DNA of 13,914 nucleotides from Pseudomonadota bacterium (GTDB lineage Bacteria; Pseudomonadota; Alphaproteobacteria; Rhizobiales; Devosiaceae), in the NCBI GenBank assembly GCA_023430705.1, contig JAEYZJ010000062.1:1-13914 (forward strand). The letters run 5' to 3'. The position numbers and the translations under genes are program-made. The notes beneath the pieces are model-generated. The model worked only from the letters and a program-made list of their open reading frames with translations, was not told the origin of the DNA and searched no databases. This document shows, one piece after another, positions 1-7,104 of the stretch; within the stretch, counting starts at the first letter, position 1; every line of letters begins with the position of its first letter.

Positions 1-599
1 ACGAGGATGATGACGCCGCTGATCCAGTTATCGAGCAGGTAGACCTGCGCGATGTTGCGGAAGAATATCTCGACGAGTTCCATCGGAGCGGGCAGCGGCG
101 CCAGTCCTTGAACGTAGTCGGTGGCGAGTTTCGGCGCATCACCCGTGACCCTCAAGGCGCCGAAGGAGTACGCGCCTGCCACCAGCAGCCAGCCGGTGAG
201 CACGAAAGGACCGGTCGATCCCGGGATGCCCCACTTCGCCGTGAGCGTCGCGCTGAAGGCGGCAGTGACCACCGAACTCGCCGCCGCCCCGACGATGATG
301 TAGATCCAGAGCGCGGGCGTCGCCGCGATGAAGGTCGGCAGGGCGACGCCGACGAGAATCCCGTTGAAGCCGTAGAGCCCCGAGGAGAGAGAGGCGTCGT
401 CGCCGCCGATGAGCCGCGCCGTCGCCGTGGCCACCACGACACCCAGCGCCGCGCCGATGGTGGTCGACCAGTCGCCGGAAAAGTAGGACGCGACGGCTAT
501 CGCCGCAAGGATGAGCACGCCGGTGATGACGTTCTCCATGAAGTAGACCTGGCTCGCGCCGCGCAGCACCTGAACGATGAAGTTGTTGCTCTTGTCCAT
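1..599 (-). CDS. Urea transporter (UT/SLC14-like family), 3' end outside window
   Basis: This is an inner-membrane urea channel or facilitator that would supply urea to the urease encoded upstream in the same operon. The visible 199 residues are strongly hydrophobic. They show SQVYFMENVITGVLI (residues 16-30), the GLYGFNGILVGVAL segment (74-87) and IPGSTGPFVLTGW (125-137), which matches the LPxxTxPF signature of the family. UT proteins have two homologous halves; residues 179-199 (FFRNIAQVYLLDNWISG and on) repeat the start of the first half, so the window ends just inside the second half and about a third to a half of the protein is missing. The ATG at 599 has GGAGG 6 bases upstream and lies 14 bases after the ureD stop, so it is the last visible gene of the urease operon. 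The Brucella ure2 operon likewise ends ureD then ureT (recalled). No stop codon lies inside the window. Confidence 0.93.
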   Translation of the reverse strand, partial: MDKSNNFIVQVLRGASQVYFMENVITGVLILAAIAVASYFSGDWSTTIGAALGVVVATATARLIGGDDASLSSGLYGFNGILVGVALPTFIAATPALWIYIIVGAAASSVVTAAFSATLTAKWGIPGSTGPFVLTGWLLVAGAYSFGALRVTGDAPKLATDYVQGLAPLPAPMELVEIFFRNIAQVYLLDNWISGVIIL

Positions 600-613
600 G
601 TGCGCCTCCGGCC

Positions 614-1549
614 TCAGCCCCACAGGAATGCTTCAGGCAAGGTGCGGCCACGCGCCTCCTCGCGGACGATGCGCCAGAAGCGCCGGACCTGCTCGCGCAC
701 GTCGTAGGTCTCGGTGCCGACCGCGCGCAGCATCAGCCCGGCATCGTTCGGCAGGCGGCTGACGCCTGCCGCCGCGCGCCGCGGCGCCTGCGGGAAATGG
801 GTCTCGAAGCGCTCCTTGATCCGCGTCGCGACCTCGGGCGGCGTGAGGCACATGATGTTGGCGAAGGCGTCGAAGCCTCCCATCACGGCGGCATCGTCGA
901 TGCTCGCATCGCCCTTCTCGATGAGGATCTTCTCGGTAAAGACCTTGCGCCCGCCGGGTCGGCGCACCGCGACTGCCACCGAGAGCAGGTCGAGCCCGAA
1001 GCGCTCCTGCGGATGATGGTGCTTGCGTCCGGCCAGCAGCATCTCGCCATAGAGCAGCGTCGCATCCTCGGCGACGACGATGTCGCTCTGGTTGATGAAG
1101 CGGGAGTCACGATAGGCGATCGTGAAATCGGGCAGGTACTCGAGGTACGCTCCGCTCTCGACGCGGACGCTCTGGTGCTGGGAGGCGTAGTTTGCGTCCA
1201 TCTGGTGGATGCGGTTGGCGCTCTGCGAGGTGACGTGGGCGCAGGCGCCCTCCTCGACGCGGATGTCGATGCGGTAGCGGTCGCCCTGGAGGATGCCGCC
1301 GCCCACCGAGATGATCGTGCAGATCGGTAGCTCCGGCATGGCCTCGTCCCAGTAGAGCGCCCGCTGCACGAGGAGCGGGGTCACGCGGTAGAGGTCGCTG
1401 AGGATCGAGCGTCCGTCCTTGAGCGAGAAGCCGAGGCGCAGTTCTCCCACCTTGCCGGCTGCGGCGGCCCGCATCTGCGCAGGCTCGGTCTGGAAGCCGC
1501 GCAACTCACGCGCGGCGTCGAGGCGACCGAGGGGCGCGTGGAGCGTCAT
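614..1549 (-). CDS. ureD: Urease accessory protein UreD (UreH)
   Basis: UreD binds apo-urease and, with UreF and UreG, forms the complex through which nickel reaches the UreC active site. The 311-residue product has the family's usual length and hallmarks: GGGILQGDRYRIDIRVEEGA, then VTSQSANRIHQM, then YLEYLPDFTIAYRDSRF, and the later LLYGEMLLAGR. The frame stays open for 75 codons upstream, but that part overlaps ureG and is not UreD-like. The ATG at 1549 gives MTLHAPLG and overlaps the ureG stop as ATGA, which implies translational coupling. The protein is cytosolic, with no signal peptide. The gene lies between ureG and the urea transporter. The family assignment is firm; no key feature is missing. 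Confidence 0.96.
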   Translation of the reverse strand: MTLHAPLGRLDAARELRGFQTEPAQMRAAAAGKVGELRLGFSLKDGRSILSDLYRVTPLLVQRALYWDEAMPELPICTIISVGGGILQGDRYRIDIRVEEGACAHVTSQSANRIHQMDANYASQHQSVRVESGAYLEYLPDFTIAYRDSRFINQSDIVVAEDATLLYGEMLLAGRKHHHPQERFGLDLLSVAVAVRRPGGRKVFTEKILIEKGDASIDDAAVMGGFDAFANIMCLTPPEVATRIKERFETHFPQAPRRAAAGVSRLPNDAGLMLRAVGTETYDVREQVRRFWRIVREEARGRTLPEAFLWG

Positions 1550-2199
1550 GACTGGGCCTCCGCAGCCAGGCGCGGGGCGACCTTCACGTCGAACAGCGCC
1601 ATGTCGAGGATCATGTCGATGAGCGTGTCGATGCCCTCGCCGGTCTTGCAGTTGGTGAAGATGAACGGCTTCTTCCCACGCATCAGGCGCGAGTCCCGGT
1701 CCATCACTTCGAGGCTCGCGCCGACATAGGGCGCGAGATCCTTCTTGTTGATCACGAGGATGTCGGACTGGCACACCCCGGCGCCGTTCTTGCGCGGGAT
1801 CTTGTCGCCCGCGGCGACGTCGATGACGTAGATGTAGAAGTCCGCCAGCGCCGGGCTGAAGGTGAGCGTCAGGTTGTCGCCGCCGGACTCGATGAGGATC
1901 ACATCGCTGTCGGGATACTTCTCCTCCAGTTCCTCGACTGCGGCGATGTTCATCGAGGGATCCTCCCGCACGGCCGTGTGCGGGCAGGCGCCGGTTTCGA
2001 CGCCCACGATCTTCTCCTCGATGAGGATGCCGTTGAGCGTGCGCCGCACCTGCTTGGCGTCCTCCGTCGTCACCACGTCGTTGGTGATGATGAGCGGCTT
2101 GATTCCCATGTCGATGAGGCGCGGGGTAAACGCCTCGATGACGGCGGTCTTGCCGGAGCCGACCGGACCCCCGATGCCGATGCGCGTGATCTTCTTCAT
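1546..2199 (-). CDS. ureG: Urease accessory GTPase UreG
   Basis: UreG is the SIMIBI-class GTPase that carries nickel and powers its insertion into urease with UreD and UreF. The sequence shows the P-loop GPVGSGKT (residues 11-18), the nickel-binding CPH motif (72-74, in ETGACPHTAVRED), ESGGDNL (104-110) and the guanine-specificity motif NKKD (151-154). The length of 217 residues is near the usual 205-210. I chose the ATG at 2199 (MKKITRIG) because AGGAG sits 7 bases before it. A second in-frame ATG at 2205 would leave only about one base after that site. The gene follows ureF after 20 bases and ends overlapping ureD by 4 bases. Confidence 0.97.
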   Translation of the reverse strand: MKKITRIGIGGPVGSGKTAVIEAFTPRLIDMGIKPLIITNDVVTTEDAKQVRRTLNGILIEEKIVGVETGACPHTAVREDPSMNIAAVEELEEKYPDSDVILIESGGDNLTLTFSPALADFYIYVIDVAAGDKIPRKNGAGVCQSDILVINKKDLAPYVGASLEVMDRDSRLMRGKKPFIFTNCKTGEGIDTLIDMILDMALFDVKVAPRLAAEAQS

Positions 2200-2219
2200 C
2201 GTCATTCTCCTTCGCCCCT

Positions 2220-2942
2220 TCAGTTCATGAACAGGCGAACATGGGTGGTGGTGTGATGGGCCACGAGCACGTCGAGCACGGGTGCGAAGGACGCCATCTC
2301 GTCGAGCGCAAGGTCGCGCACGGCGGCGTAGTCGGCTTCGACGCGTGCCTGGGCAGCGAACAGGATGCGTTGCGTGTCCAGATGGTCGATGCGCATCAGC
2401 CTCAGGGCAGCGCCGAGAACCATGGACGCCAGCGCATAGTGCTGCATCACGAAGGCCTCGACCTCGTCGACACCGGCCGCGGCCAGCGTGAGCGCGTGGC
2501 CGACCGGCAGGCAGCCGGGGGTGGCGCCCGACTTGATGTCGCCGAGCCAGCGCGACAACAGCGGCGCCGGCATGATCTGGTCGGCGAGTTCGCCGAACTT
2601 CCTGCCGACCCTCGTCAGCATCATCTGCTGCTCTTCCCCGACGCGGCGGCAGTAAAGCTCCGCATCCACTTCGCGGACGCGCTTGTAGTCTGCGCCCCGT
2701 GCGGCGCGGTGCGCATGCAGCAGGGCCACGCCATCCATCCGCGCGCTCTGGCGCAGGATCAGCTCGACGTAAGCCTCGAGGCTCTCGGGATCGGTGACGA
2801 TCCCGGTCTGCACGGCGGATTCGAGCCCGTTGGAGAAGGCGAACGAACCGATCGGCAGGGTGGAATCCGCCAGCTGCAGCAGCCTTGCGAGGTGCACCAT
2901 GCCGGCCGGAACGGCCGGGTTATGGAACTCGCCCGGCCTCAT
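2220..2942 (-). CDS. ureF: Urease accessory protein UreF
   Basis: UreF is the all-helical accessory protein that bridges UreD and the UreG dimer and regulates UreG GTPase activity during urease activation. The 240-residue product has the family opening LLQLADSTLPIGSFAFSNGL near the N-terminus. It also has the central stretch MLTRVGRKFGELAD and the glycine-rich GCLPVGHAL. The start at 2942 overlaps the ureE stop as ATGA, and this coupling favours it over the internal Met at residue 15, although residues 1-14 are not conserved in the family. The protein is cytosolic. The order E-F-G-D is a common arrangement of urease accessory genes. Confidence 0.96.
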   Translation of the reverse strand: MRPGEFHNPAVPAGMVHLARLLQLADSTLPIGSFAFSNGLESAVQTGIVTDPESLEAYVELILRQSARMDGVALLHAHRAARGADYKRVREVDAELYCRRVGEEQQMMLTRVGRKFGELADQIMPAPLLSRWLGDIKSGATPGCLPVGHALTLAAAGVDEVEAFVMQHYALASMVLGAALRLMRIDHLDTQRILFAAQARVEADYAAVRDLALDEMASFAPVLDVLVAHHTTTHVRLFMN

Positions 2943-3670
2943 TGCTTGCTCGCATGGTGACTGTGGGGGTGGGAATGGTGGTGATGCCCGTACCTGTGCT
3001 CGTGCGCATGCGCATGGGCCGCCCCGTCTTCCGTCTCGCCACCTTCATGCTCGTGCCGGTGCGCGAACCCGTTGTGATGATGCCCGTCCTCGGGCTGCCC
3101 CGCGGGCTTGGCAAGCGCGTCGTGGTGATGGTGCGGCGACGCATCAGCGCCGGCAAACAGCAGCCGCACTTCGCCGGCGTCGAGCAGGGCAGCGATCTCC
3201 TCGCCCGGTGCGAACCGCGTTCTGATGTGCTGGAAGGCATGGGTGCGCATCACCGACGACATCACCTTGTGGTCGACGGCCAGGGGCACGTAGACGGTGG
3301 TGCCCTTGATGACCGCCGGCCAGTGCTGATTGCCGAGCGCGTGGCCGAGTTCGAAGCAGGTGCGCAGGATCTCTGCCGGAGGCAACTTCTCGATGTCCGC
3401 AAGTTCGATGACCAGCACGTCCTTGAGCGCGATGCGCGCGGCCACGATGATCCCGGTCTCGGGATCGTGGTACAGAACATCGCCATCATGCAGGTGCTGT
3501 GAGCGCGGCAGCGCGATGGCGAGTTCGATCCCGCCTTCGCTGGCCTTGCGCAGCCGGTTTTTCGGCGCTTCCCATTGTTCCAGCACCAGTTGATCGACGA
3601 CGCCGTCAGCTGCCTGTGCCTGCCAGCGTGGGTCGCGCAAGTTGCCGAGGGTGCCTTCTACGAGGATCAT
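2939..3670 (-). CDS. ureE: Urease nickel metallochaperone UreE with long His-rich tail
   Basis: UreE is the nickel-binding chaperone that hands Ni2+ to UreG. Residues 1-70 resemble the N-terminal peptide-binding domain. Residues about 75-172 are the metal-binding domain, with ELGHALGNQHWPAVI (107-121); H116 aligns with the metal-binding His96 of Klebsiella UreE. The C-terminal tail (180-243) holds 22 histidines in 64 residues, in clusters such as GHHHHSHPHSHH, mixed with Asp and Glu. Such tails bind several Ni ions in Klebsiella-type UreE, whereas many other UreE proteins lack them, so storage or buffering of nickel is likely. The ATG at 3670 has GGAGAG 4 bases upstream. An in-frame upstream extension (to 3736) overlaps the crcB gene and is not UreE-like. 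The gene follows the second crcB after 16 bases. Confidence 0.95.
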   Translation of the reverse strand: MILVEGTLGNLRDPRWQAQAADGVVDQLVLEQWEAPKNRLRKASEGGIELAIALPRSQHLHDGDVLYHDPETGIIVAARIALKDVLVIELADIEKLPPAEILRTCFELGHALGNQHWPAVIKGTTVYVPLAVDHKVMSSVMRTHAFQHIRTRFAPGEEIAALLDAGEVRLLFAGADASPHHHHDALAKPAGQPEDGHHHNGFAHRHEHEGGETEDGAAHAHAHEHRYGHHHHSHPHSHHASKQ

Positions 3671-3686
3671 GTTTCTCTCCGGGGGA

Positions 3687-4067
3687 TCACGGGCGCACCG
3701 GCCGGGACGCGACACGCACGCCGATCCAGGTTGCAAGGAACCCGACCACGACGCTCGCTACGATGTAGAGGATGGCCACCGGCAACTGCCCTGGCCGCAG
3801 CATTTCCGAGTAGGCGCCGTAGATGAACGACGAGAACGTCGACATGCCGCCGCAAAGGCCGGTGGCGATGAAGAGGTTGGCGTTCTTGGATGCAACCCGC
3901 GACTGCGTCAGGGCGAACGTGAGGCCAAGCAGGAACGAGGCGAGGATGTTCGCCGCAAAGATGTCGAAGGGGAAGACGGCGCTGTAGCGGCCCAGCATGA
4001 GCATGAAGAGTTCGCGCAGGATGGCCCCGAGCCCGCCGCCGACGAAGATGAGCAAGGCTGGCATCAT
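3687..4067 (-). CDS. crcB: CrcB/Fluc fluoride ion channel, second of a pair
   Basis: CrcB/Fluc proteins are small dual-topology membrane channels that let fluoride leave the cytoplasm. This 126-residue, four-helix protein has the family landmarks GGGLGAILRE (residues 10-19), FAANILASFLLG (37-48) with pore Asn N40, and TGLCGGMSTFSSF (69-81) with both Phe-box residues (F78, F81) that line the fluoride path. The start is ATG 4067 or ATG 4064; a GGGAGGGAG purine run precedes both. It begins 9 bases after the first crcB and ends 16 bases before ureE. Tandem crcB genes usually encode antiparallel heterodimers, which fits here. The two proteins are clearly diverged, not a recent duplication. Its place inside the urease operon is unusual. 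Confidence 0.92.
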   Translation of the reverse strand: MMPALLIFVGGGLGAILRELFMLMLGRYSAVFPFDIFAANILASFLLGLTFALTQSRVASKNANLFIATGLCGGMSTFSSFIYGAYSEMLRPGQLPVAILYIVASVVVGFLATWIGVRVASRPVRP

Positions 4068-4076
4068 CTCCCTCCC

Positions 4077-4460
4077 TCACAGCCTGCCGAGCGCTGCGCC
4101 GGCGGCCGCGGCGAGCAGCCCGGCCACCACCGAAGTCGTGAGATAGCCGACGGCACGGACCTGGGCGCCCGCGTTCGACATCTTCACCGCATCGAGCTGC
4201 ATGGTGCTGAAAGTCGTGTATCCGCCCAGGATGCCCGTCAGCACCAGTGCCGAGATGAGGTCGCCGTAGCGATGCTCCCAGCCGAGTGCGAGAATGGTGG
4301 AGATGTAGGCGATGACGAAGCCGCCGGACACGTTGATGAACAGCGTGCCGAACTTGTAGGTTGAGCCGAAGGCGCGATCGAACATCATGCCGACCAGCCA
4401 GCGGAGCAGCGAACCGATGCCTCCGCCGACGCCGACCCAGATGATGTCCAGTACTCGCAT
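4077..4460 (-). CDS. crcB: CrcB/Fluc fluoride ion channel, first of a pair, with altered Phe-box
   Basis: This is a 127-residue, four-helix membrane protein of the same fluoride-channel family as its neighbour. Visible landmarks are VGGGIGSLLRW (residues 11-21), GTLFINVSGGF (38-48) with pore Asn N43, and TGILGGYTTFSTM (75-87). The usual motif is TTFSTF; here the first Phe (F84) is kept but the second is Met (M87). The partner protein keeps both, so a heterodimer would have one intact and one altered fluoride path. The ATG at 4460 has GGAGG 4 bases upstream. It lies 61 bases after ureC, across a small hairpin, and 9 bases before the second crcB. I see no fluoride-riboswitch-like sequence upstream, so expression probably follows the urease promoter. 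Confidence 0.93.
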   Translation of the reverse strand: MRVLDIIWVGVGGGIGSLLRWLVGMMFDRAFGSTYKFGTLFINVSGGFVIAYISTILALGWEHRYGDLISALVLTGILGGYTTFSTMQLDAVKMSNAGAQVRAVGYLTTSVVAGLLAAAAGAALGRL

Positions 4461-4478
4461 CGATCCTCCGCGAATTCA

Positions 4479-4493
4479 GGGTGCTCCGCACCC
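4479..4493 (-). repeat. Small perfect hairpin between ureC and crcB
   Basis: A perfect inverted repeat, GGGTGC / GCACCC with a 3-base loop, lies in the 61-base gap between the ureC stop and the crcB start, about 10 bases before the crcB ribosome-binding site. No T-run follows, so it is not an obvious intrinsic terminator. It could stabilise the ureABC mRNA segment or set the step-down in expression from structural to accessory genes. The role is inference. Confidence 0.4.
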
Positions 4494-4521
4494 GCGATGA
4501 ATGGCCCTGGCTCGCGCAGCT

Positions 4522-6240
4522 TCAGCTGAAGAAATACAACTGCGTGAGTGGCAGGGTCTTGGCTGGCTCGATGGTGGCGTGCGTGCCATCCACCGTGACG
4601 GCGAACGTCTCCGGATTGACCTCGATGACGGGCAGTGCCGTGTTTCTGATCAGCGACTTCTTGGTGATTGTGCGGGTGCGATAGACCGGCACCACCGTCG
4701 ACTGCAGGTCGTAGGCGTCTACGATCCCGTCTTCGTAGGCTGCGTGTGACGTGAAGGTCAGGCGCGTCGATGTCAGCGCCGATCCCATGCTGCCGAACAT
4801 CGGCCGATAGAGGACAGGCTGGGGCGTCGGAAGCGATGCGTTGGGGTCGCCCATCAGGGCCCAGGAGATCATCCCGCCCTTGATCACCATCTTCGGCTTG
4901 GCGCCGAAGAAGGCCGGGTCCCACAAGACAAGGTCTGCCATCTTGCCGACTTCCACCGAGCCGATCACATGCGACACACCCATAGTGATCGCCGGGTTGA
5001 TGGTGACCTTGGCGACGAAACGCAGCACGCGTTCGTTATCGTTGCCTGACGCATCGCCCGGATAGGCGCCGCGCCGCTGTTTCATGAGGTCCGCGGTCTG
5101 GATGCAGCGCACCCAGTTCTCCCCGACCCGTCCCATCGCCTGGCTGTCGCTGGAGATGATGGCGATGGCGCCGAGGTCGTGGAGCACGTTCTCGGCCGCG
5201 ATGGTCTCGACGCGCACGCGGCTTTCGGCGAAGGCGACGTCGGTTGGAATCTTGGGGCTCAGATTGTGACAGATCATCGTCATGTCGAACAACTCGGCCT
5301 GCGAGTTCACGCCGTAGGGCAGTGTCGGGTTGGTCGAACTCGGCAGCACGTTCGGCTGGCCGGCCACGCGGATGATGTCGGGCGCGTGCCCGCCGCCTGC
5401 GCCTTCCGTATGGTAGGTGTGGATCGTGCGCCCCTCGAACGCGGCTATGGTGTTCTCGACGAACCCGCCTTCGTTCAGCGTGTCGGTGTGGATGCAGACC
5501 TGAACATCGTAATTGTCGGCGACTGCCAGCGTGTTGCGGATCGCGGCGGCCGTGCTGCCCCAGTCTTCATGGATCTTGAGGCCCATGGCGCCGGCATGGA
5601 TCTGCTCTTCGATGGGCATTGGCGCCGACGCGTTGCCCTTCCCCAGGACGCCCGCATTGACGGGCCAGGAGTCGAACGAGCGGAGCATCAGTTCGATGTT
5701 CCACGTGCCCGGCGTTATCGTTGTCCCGTTCGTCCCGTCCGAGGGGCCTATGCCGCCGCCGAACAGCGTCGTCACGCCGTTGGAAAGTGCTGCCTGCGCC
5801 TGCTGTGGCGAAATGAAGTGGACGTGCGCGTCGATACCGCCCGCCGTGAGGATCAGGTGCTCGCCCGAGATTGCGTCCGCGCCGGGCCCGAGAGCCAGTC
5901 CCGGCGTCACGCCGGACATGGTCGAGGGGTTGCCCGCCTTGCCGATGCCGCAGATCCGGCCGTCCTTGATGCCGACATCGGCCTTGATGATGCCGAGCAC
6001 CGCATCGACGATGGTAACGTTCGTGATGACCAGGTCGGGTGAGCCCGAGGCGCTGGTCAGTTCGGCGTCAAAGCCCATGCCGTCGCGGAGCGTCTTGCCC
6101 CCGCCATAGACGGCTTCCTCTCCATAGACGCGCAGGTCCTCTTCGATCTCGATGTAGAGGTCCGTGTCCCCGAGGCGGATCTTGTCGCCAGCCGTTGGAC
6201 CGTAGAGATCGGAATATTGTTGCCTGGAAATCTTGGCCAT
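4522..6240 (-). CDS. ureC: Urease alpha subunit UreC (catalytic, nickel-binding)
   Basis: UreC is the catalytic subunit that hydrolyses urea to ammonia and carbamate at a dinuclear nickel centre; it works with UreA and UreB in the cytoplasm. The 572 residues are full length for the family (about 567-572). By alignment with Klebsiella UreC (offset +5), all key residues are present: H139 and H141 in GGIDAHVHF, carbamylated K222 in GLKIHEDWG, H251, H277 in HTYHTEGAGGGHAPD, flap C324 and catalytic H325, and D365 in SSDSQAMGRVGE. The flap reads CHN instead of the usual CHH (N326 in place of the Klebsiella His321 position), and the nearby sequence (NLSPKIPTDVAFAESRVR) differs from the common type, so this is a divergent urease lineage but probably active. 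The ATG at 6240 has GGAG 7 bases upstream. It follows ureB after 32 bases. Confidence 0.98.
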   Translation of the reverse strand: MAKISRQQYSDLYGPTAGDKIRLGDTDLYIEIEEDLRVYGEEAVYGGGKTLRDGMGFDAELTSASGSPDLVITNVTIVDAVLGIIKADVGIKDGRICGIGKAGNPSTMSGVTPGLALGPGADAISGEHLILTAGGIDAHVHFISPQQAQAALSNGVTTLFGGGIGPSDGTNGTTITPGTWNIELMLRSFDSWPVNAGVLGKGNASAPMPIEEQIHAGAMGLKIHEDWGSTAAAIRNTLAVADNYDVQVCIHTDTLNEGGFVENTIAAFEGRTIHTYHTEGAGGGHAPDIIRVAGQPNVLPSSTNPTLPYGVNSQAELFDMTMICHNLSPKIPTDVAFAESRVRVETIAAENVLHDLGAIAIISSDSQAMGRVGENWVRCIQTADLMKQRRGAYPGDASGNDNERVLRFVAKVTINPAITMGVSHVIGSVEVGKMADLVLWDPAFFGAKPKMVIKGGMISWALMGDPNASLPTPQPVLYRPMFGSMGSALTSTRLTFTSHAAYEDGIVDAYDLQSTVVPVYRTRTITKKSLIRNTALPVIEVNPETFAVTVDGTHATIEPAKTLPLTQLYFFS

Positions 6241-6272
6241 CTACGTACTCCAATCGGTCGGTTGGGCAGGCG

Positions 6273-6683
6273 TTACGACTTGCTCTTGAATCCGTATCTG
6301 GCGGCGCGCTCCATCGCGTCGACGAGGCGGGGGCGGCTGTCGTCGTAATCTTCGTCGCCGACCCAGCCGTTGACGAGGCCGTTGAACCCGAACACGCGCT
6401 GCTTGCCCTGGTAGGGCACCAGCACGACCTGTTTCTCGTCGCCCGGCTCGAAGCGCAGGGCGGTGGTGGCGGGAATGTTGAGGCGCTTGCCGAAGGCCTG
6501 CTCGCGGTCGAACTCGAGCGCGGCGTTGACCTCGAAGAAATGGAAGTGCGAGCCGACCTGTACCGGCCGGTCGCCCGTGTTGCGCACCTTCAGCGTGGTC
6601 GTTGGATAGCCCGCGTTGATCTCGATGTCGCCGGCGCCCAACACGAGGCCGCCGACAGGGGCCTTCTTCTGGTCCTTGCTCAT
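6273..6683 (-). CDS. ureB: Urease beta subunit UreB with C-terminal extension
   Basis: UreB is the non-catalytic beta subunit of the (UreABC)3 trimer. The core shows the usual GGLVLGAGDIEINAG start (residues 11-25), then RNTGDRPVQVGSHFHFFEVN (34-53) and RLNIPATTALRFEPGD (67-82). At 136 residues it is longer than the roughly 101-106 of typical bacterial UreB. The extra is a charged C-terminal segment (about 108-136, GDEDYDDSRPRLVDAMERAA) of a kind also found in some other ureases. The ATG at 6683 follows AAAGG by about 7 bases. The gene lies 22 bases after ureA and 32 before ureC. The separate A and B genes mark the three-subunit bacterial type, not the fused Helicobacter form. Confidence 0.97.
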   Translation of the reverse strand: MSKDQKKAPVGGLVLGAGDIEINAGYPTTTLKVRNTGDRPVQVGSHFHFFEVNAALEFDREQAFGKRLNIPATTALRFEPGDEKQVVLVPYQGKQRVFGFNGLVNGWVGDEDYDDSRPRLVDAMERAARYGFKSKS

Positions 6684-6705
6684 GATGACACCTTTCGGGC
6701 GCGGT

Positions 6706-7008
6706 TCACTTGATCGGGTCGTGGACGGTGATCAGGCGGCTGCCGTCGGTGAAGACGGCCTCCACCTGGACGTAGGGGACCATCTCCGGGACGCCTTCCA
6801 TGACGTCGCCGCGCGTGACCGCCTTGGACGCAAGCTCCATGACCTCTTCGACGGTCTTGCTCGCCCGGGCGCCATCGAGGGCAGCGACGGAGATCAGGGC
6901 CACGCTTTCGGGATGGTTGAGCTTCAGTCCCTGGTCCTTCCGGCGCTGGGCGACCATGGCGACCATGTAGATCATGAGCTTGTCGATCTCACGGGGAGTC
7001 AAATGCAC
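6706..7008 (-). CDS. ureA: Urease gamma subunit UreA (GTG start)
   Basis: UreA is the small gamma subunit of the urease trimer and the first gene of the operon. Starting at the GTG at 7008 gives MHLTPREIDKLMI and a 100-residue protein, exactly the canonical start and length of the family. It shows LNHPESVALIS (residues 30-40), VMEGVPEMVPYVQVEA and the C-terminal DGSRLITVHDPI. A GTG at 7023 is in frame, but the five extra codons include the AGGAGG ribosome-binding site itself, so 7008 is the better start. The 305-base gap upstream, with several inverted repeats, is the likely control region of the operon. Confidence 0.97.
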   Translation of the reverse strand: MHLTPREIDKLMIYMVAMVAQRRKDQGLKLNHPESVALISVAALDGARASKTVEEVMELASKAVTRGDVMEGVPEMVPYVQVEAVFTDGSRLITVHDPIK

Positions 7009-7014
7009 TGGATA

Positions 7015-7020
7015 CCTCCT
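7015..7020 (-). promoter_or_regulatory. Strong ribosome-binding site that fixes the ureA start
   Basis: A perfect AGGAGG lies 6 bases before the GTG at 7008. It decides the start of ureA: the upstream in-frame GTG at 7023 would place this site inside the coding region. It is among the strongest Shine-Dalgarno matches in the window and would suit high-level translation of urease. Confidence 0.85.
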
Positions 7021-7104
7021 CACAAGACCTGGTGCGTCTAGTCACCCTTAACTTCAAACAACAGCAATCAAAATGCTGCCAAGTTTTGAATTAAAGGGGC
7101 ATCA

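Noticed and set aside
1550..1774. Longer start for ureD
   Set aside because: The upstream 75 codons overlap ureG out of frame and are not UreD-like; the ATGA overlap at 1546-1549 gives the family's normal start.
3642..4364. 240-codon open frame on the plus strand
   Set aside because: It is antisense to both crcB genes, is very rich in charged residues (Arg, Glu, Asp), and matches no family I know.
4461..4521. Fluoride riboswitch before the first crcB
   Set aside because: The 61-base gap contains only a GGGTGC/GCACCC hairpin and a ribosome-binding site; I cannot find the conserved riboswitch core segments or its pseudoknot pairing.
7055..7100. Sigma-54 promoter (TTGGCA...TTGCT) upstream of ureA
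   Set aside because: The GG and GC elements are 13 bases apart instead of the required 10, and the other TTGGCAC at 7170-7176 lacks a GC at the right distance.
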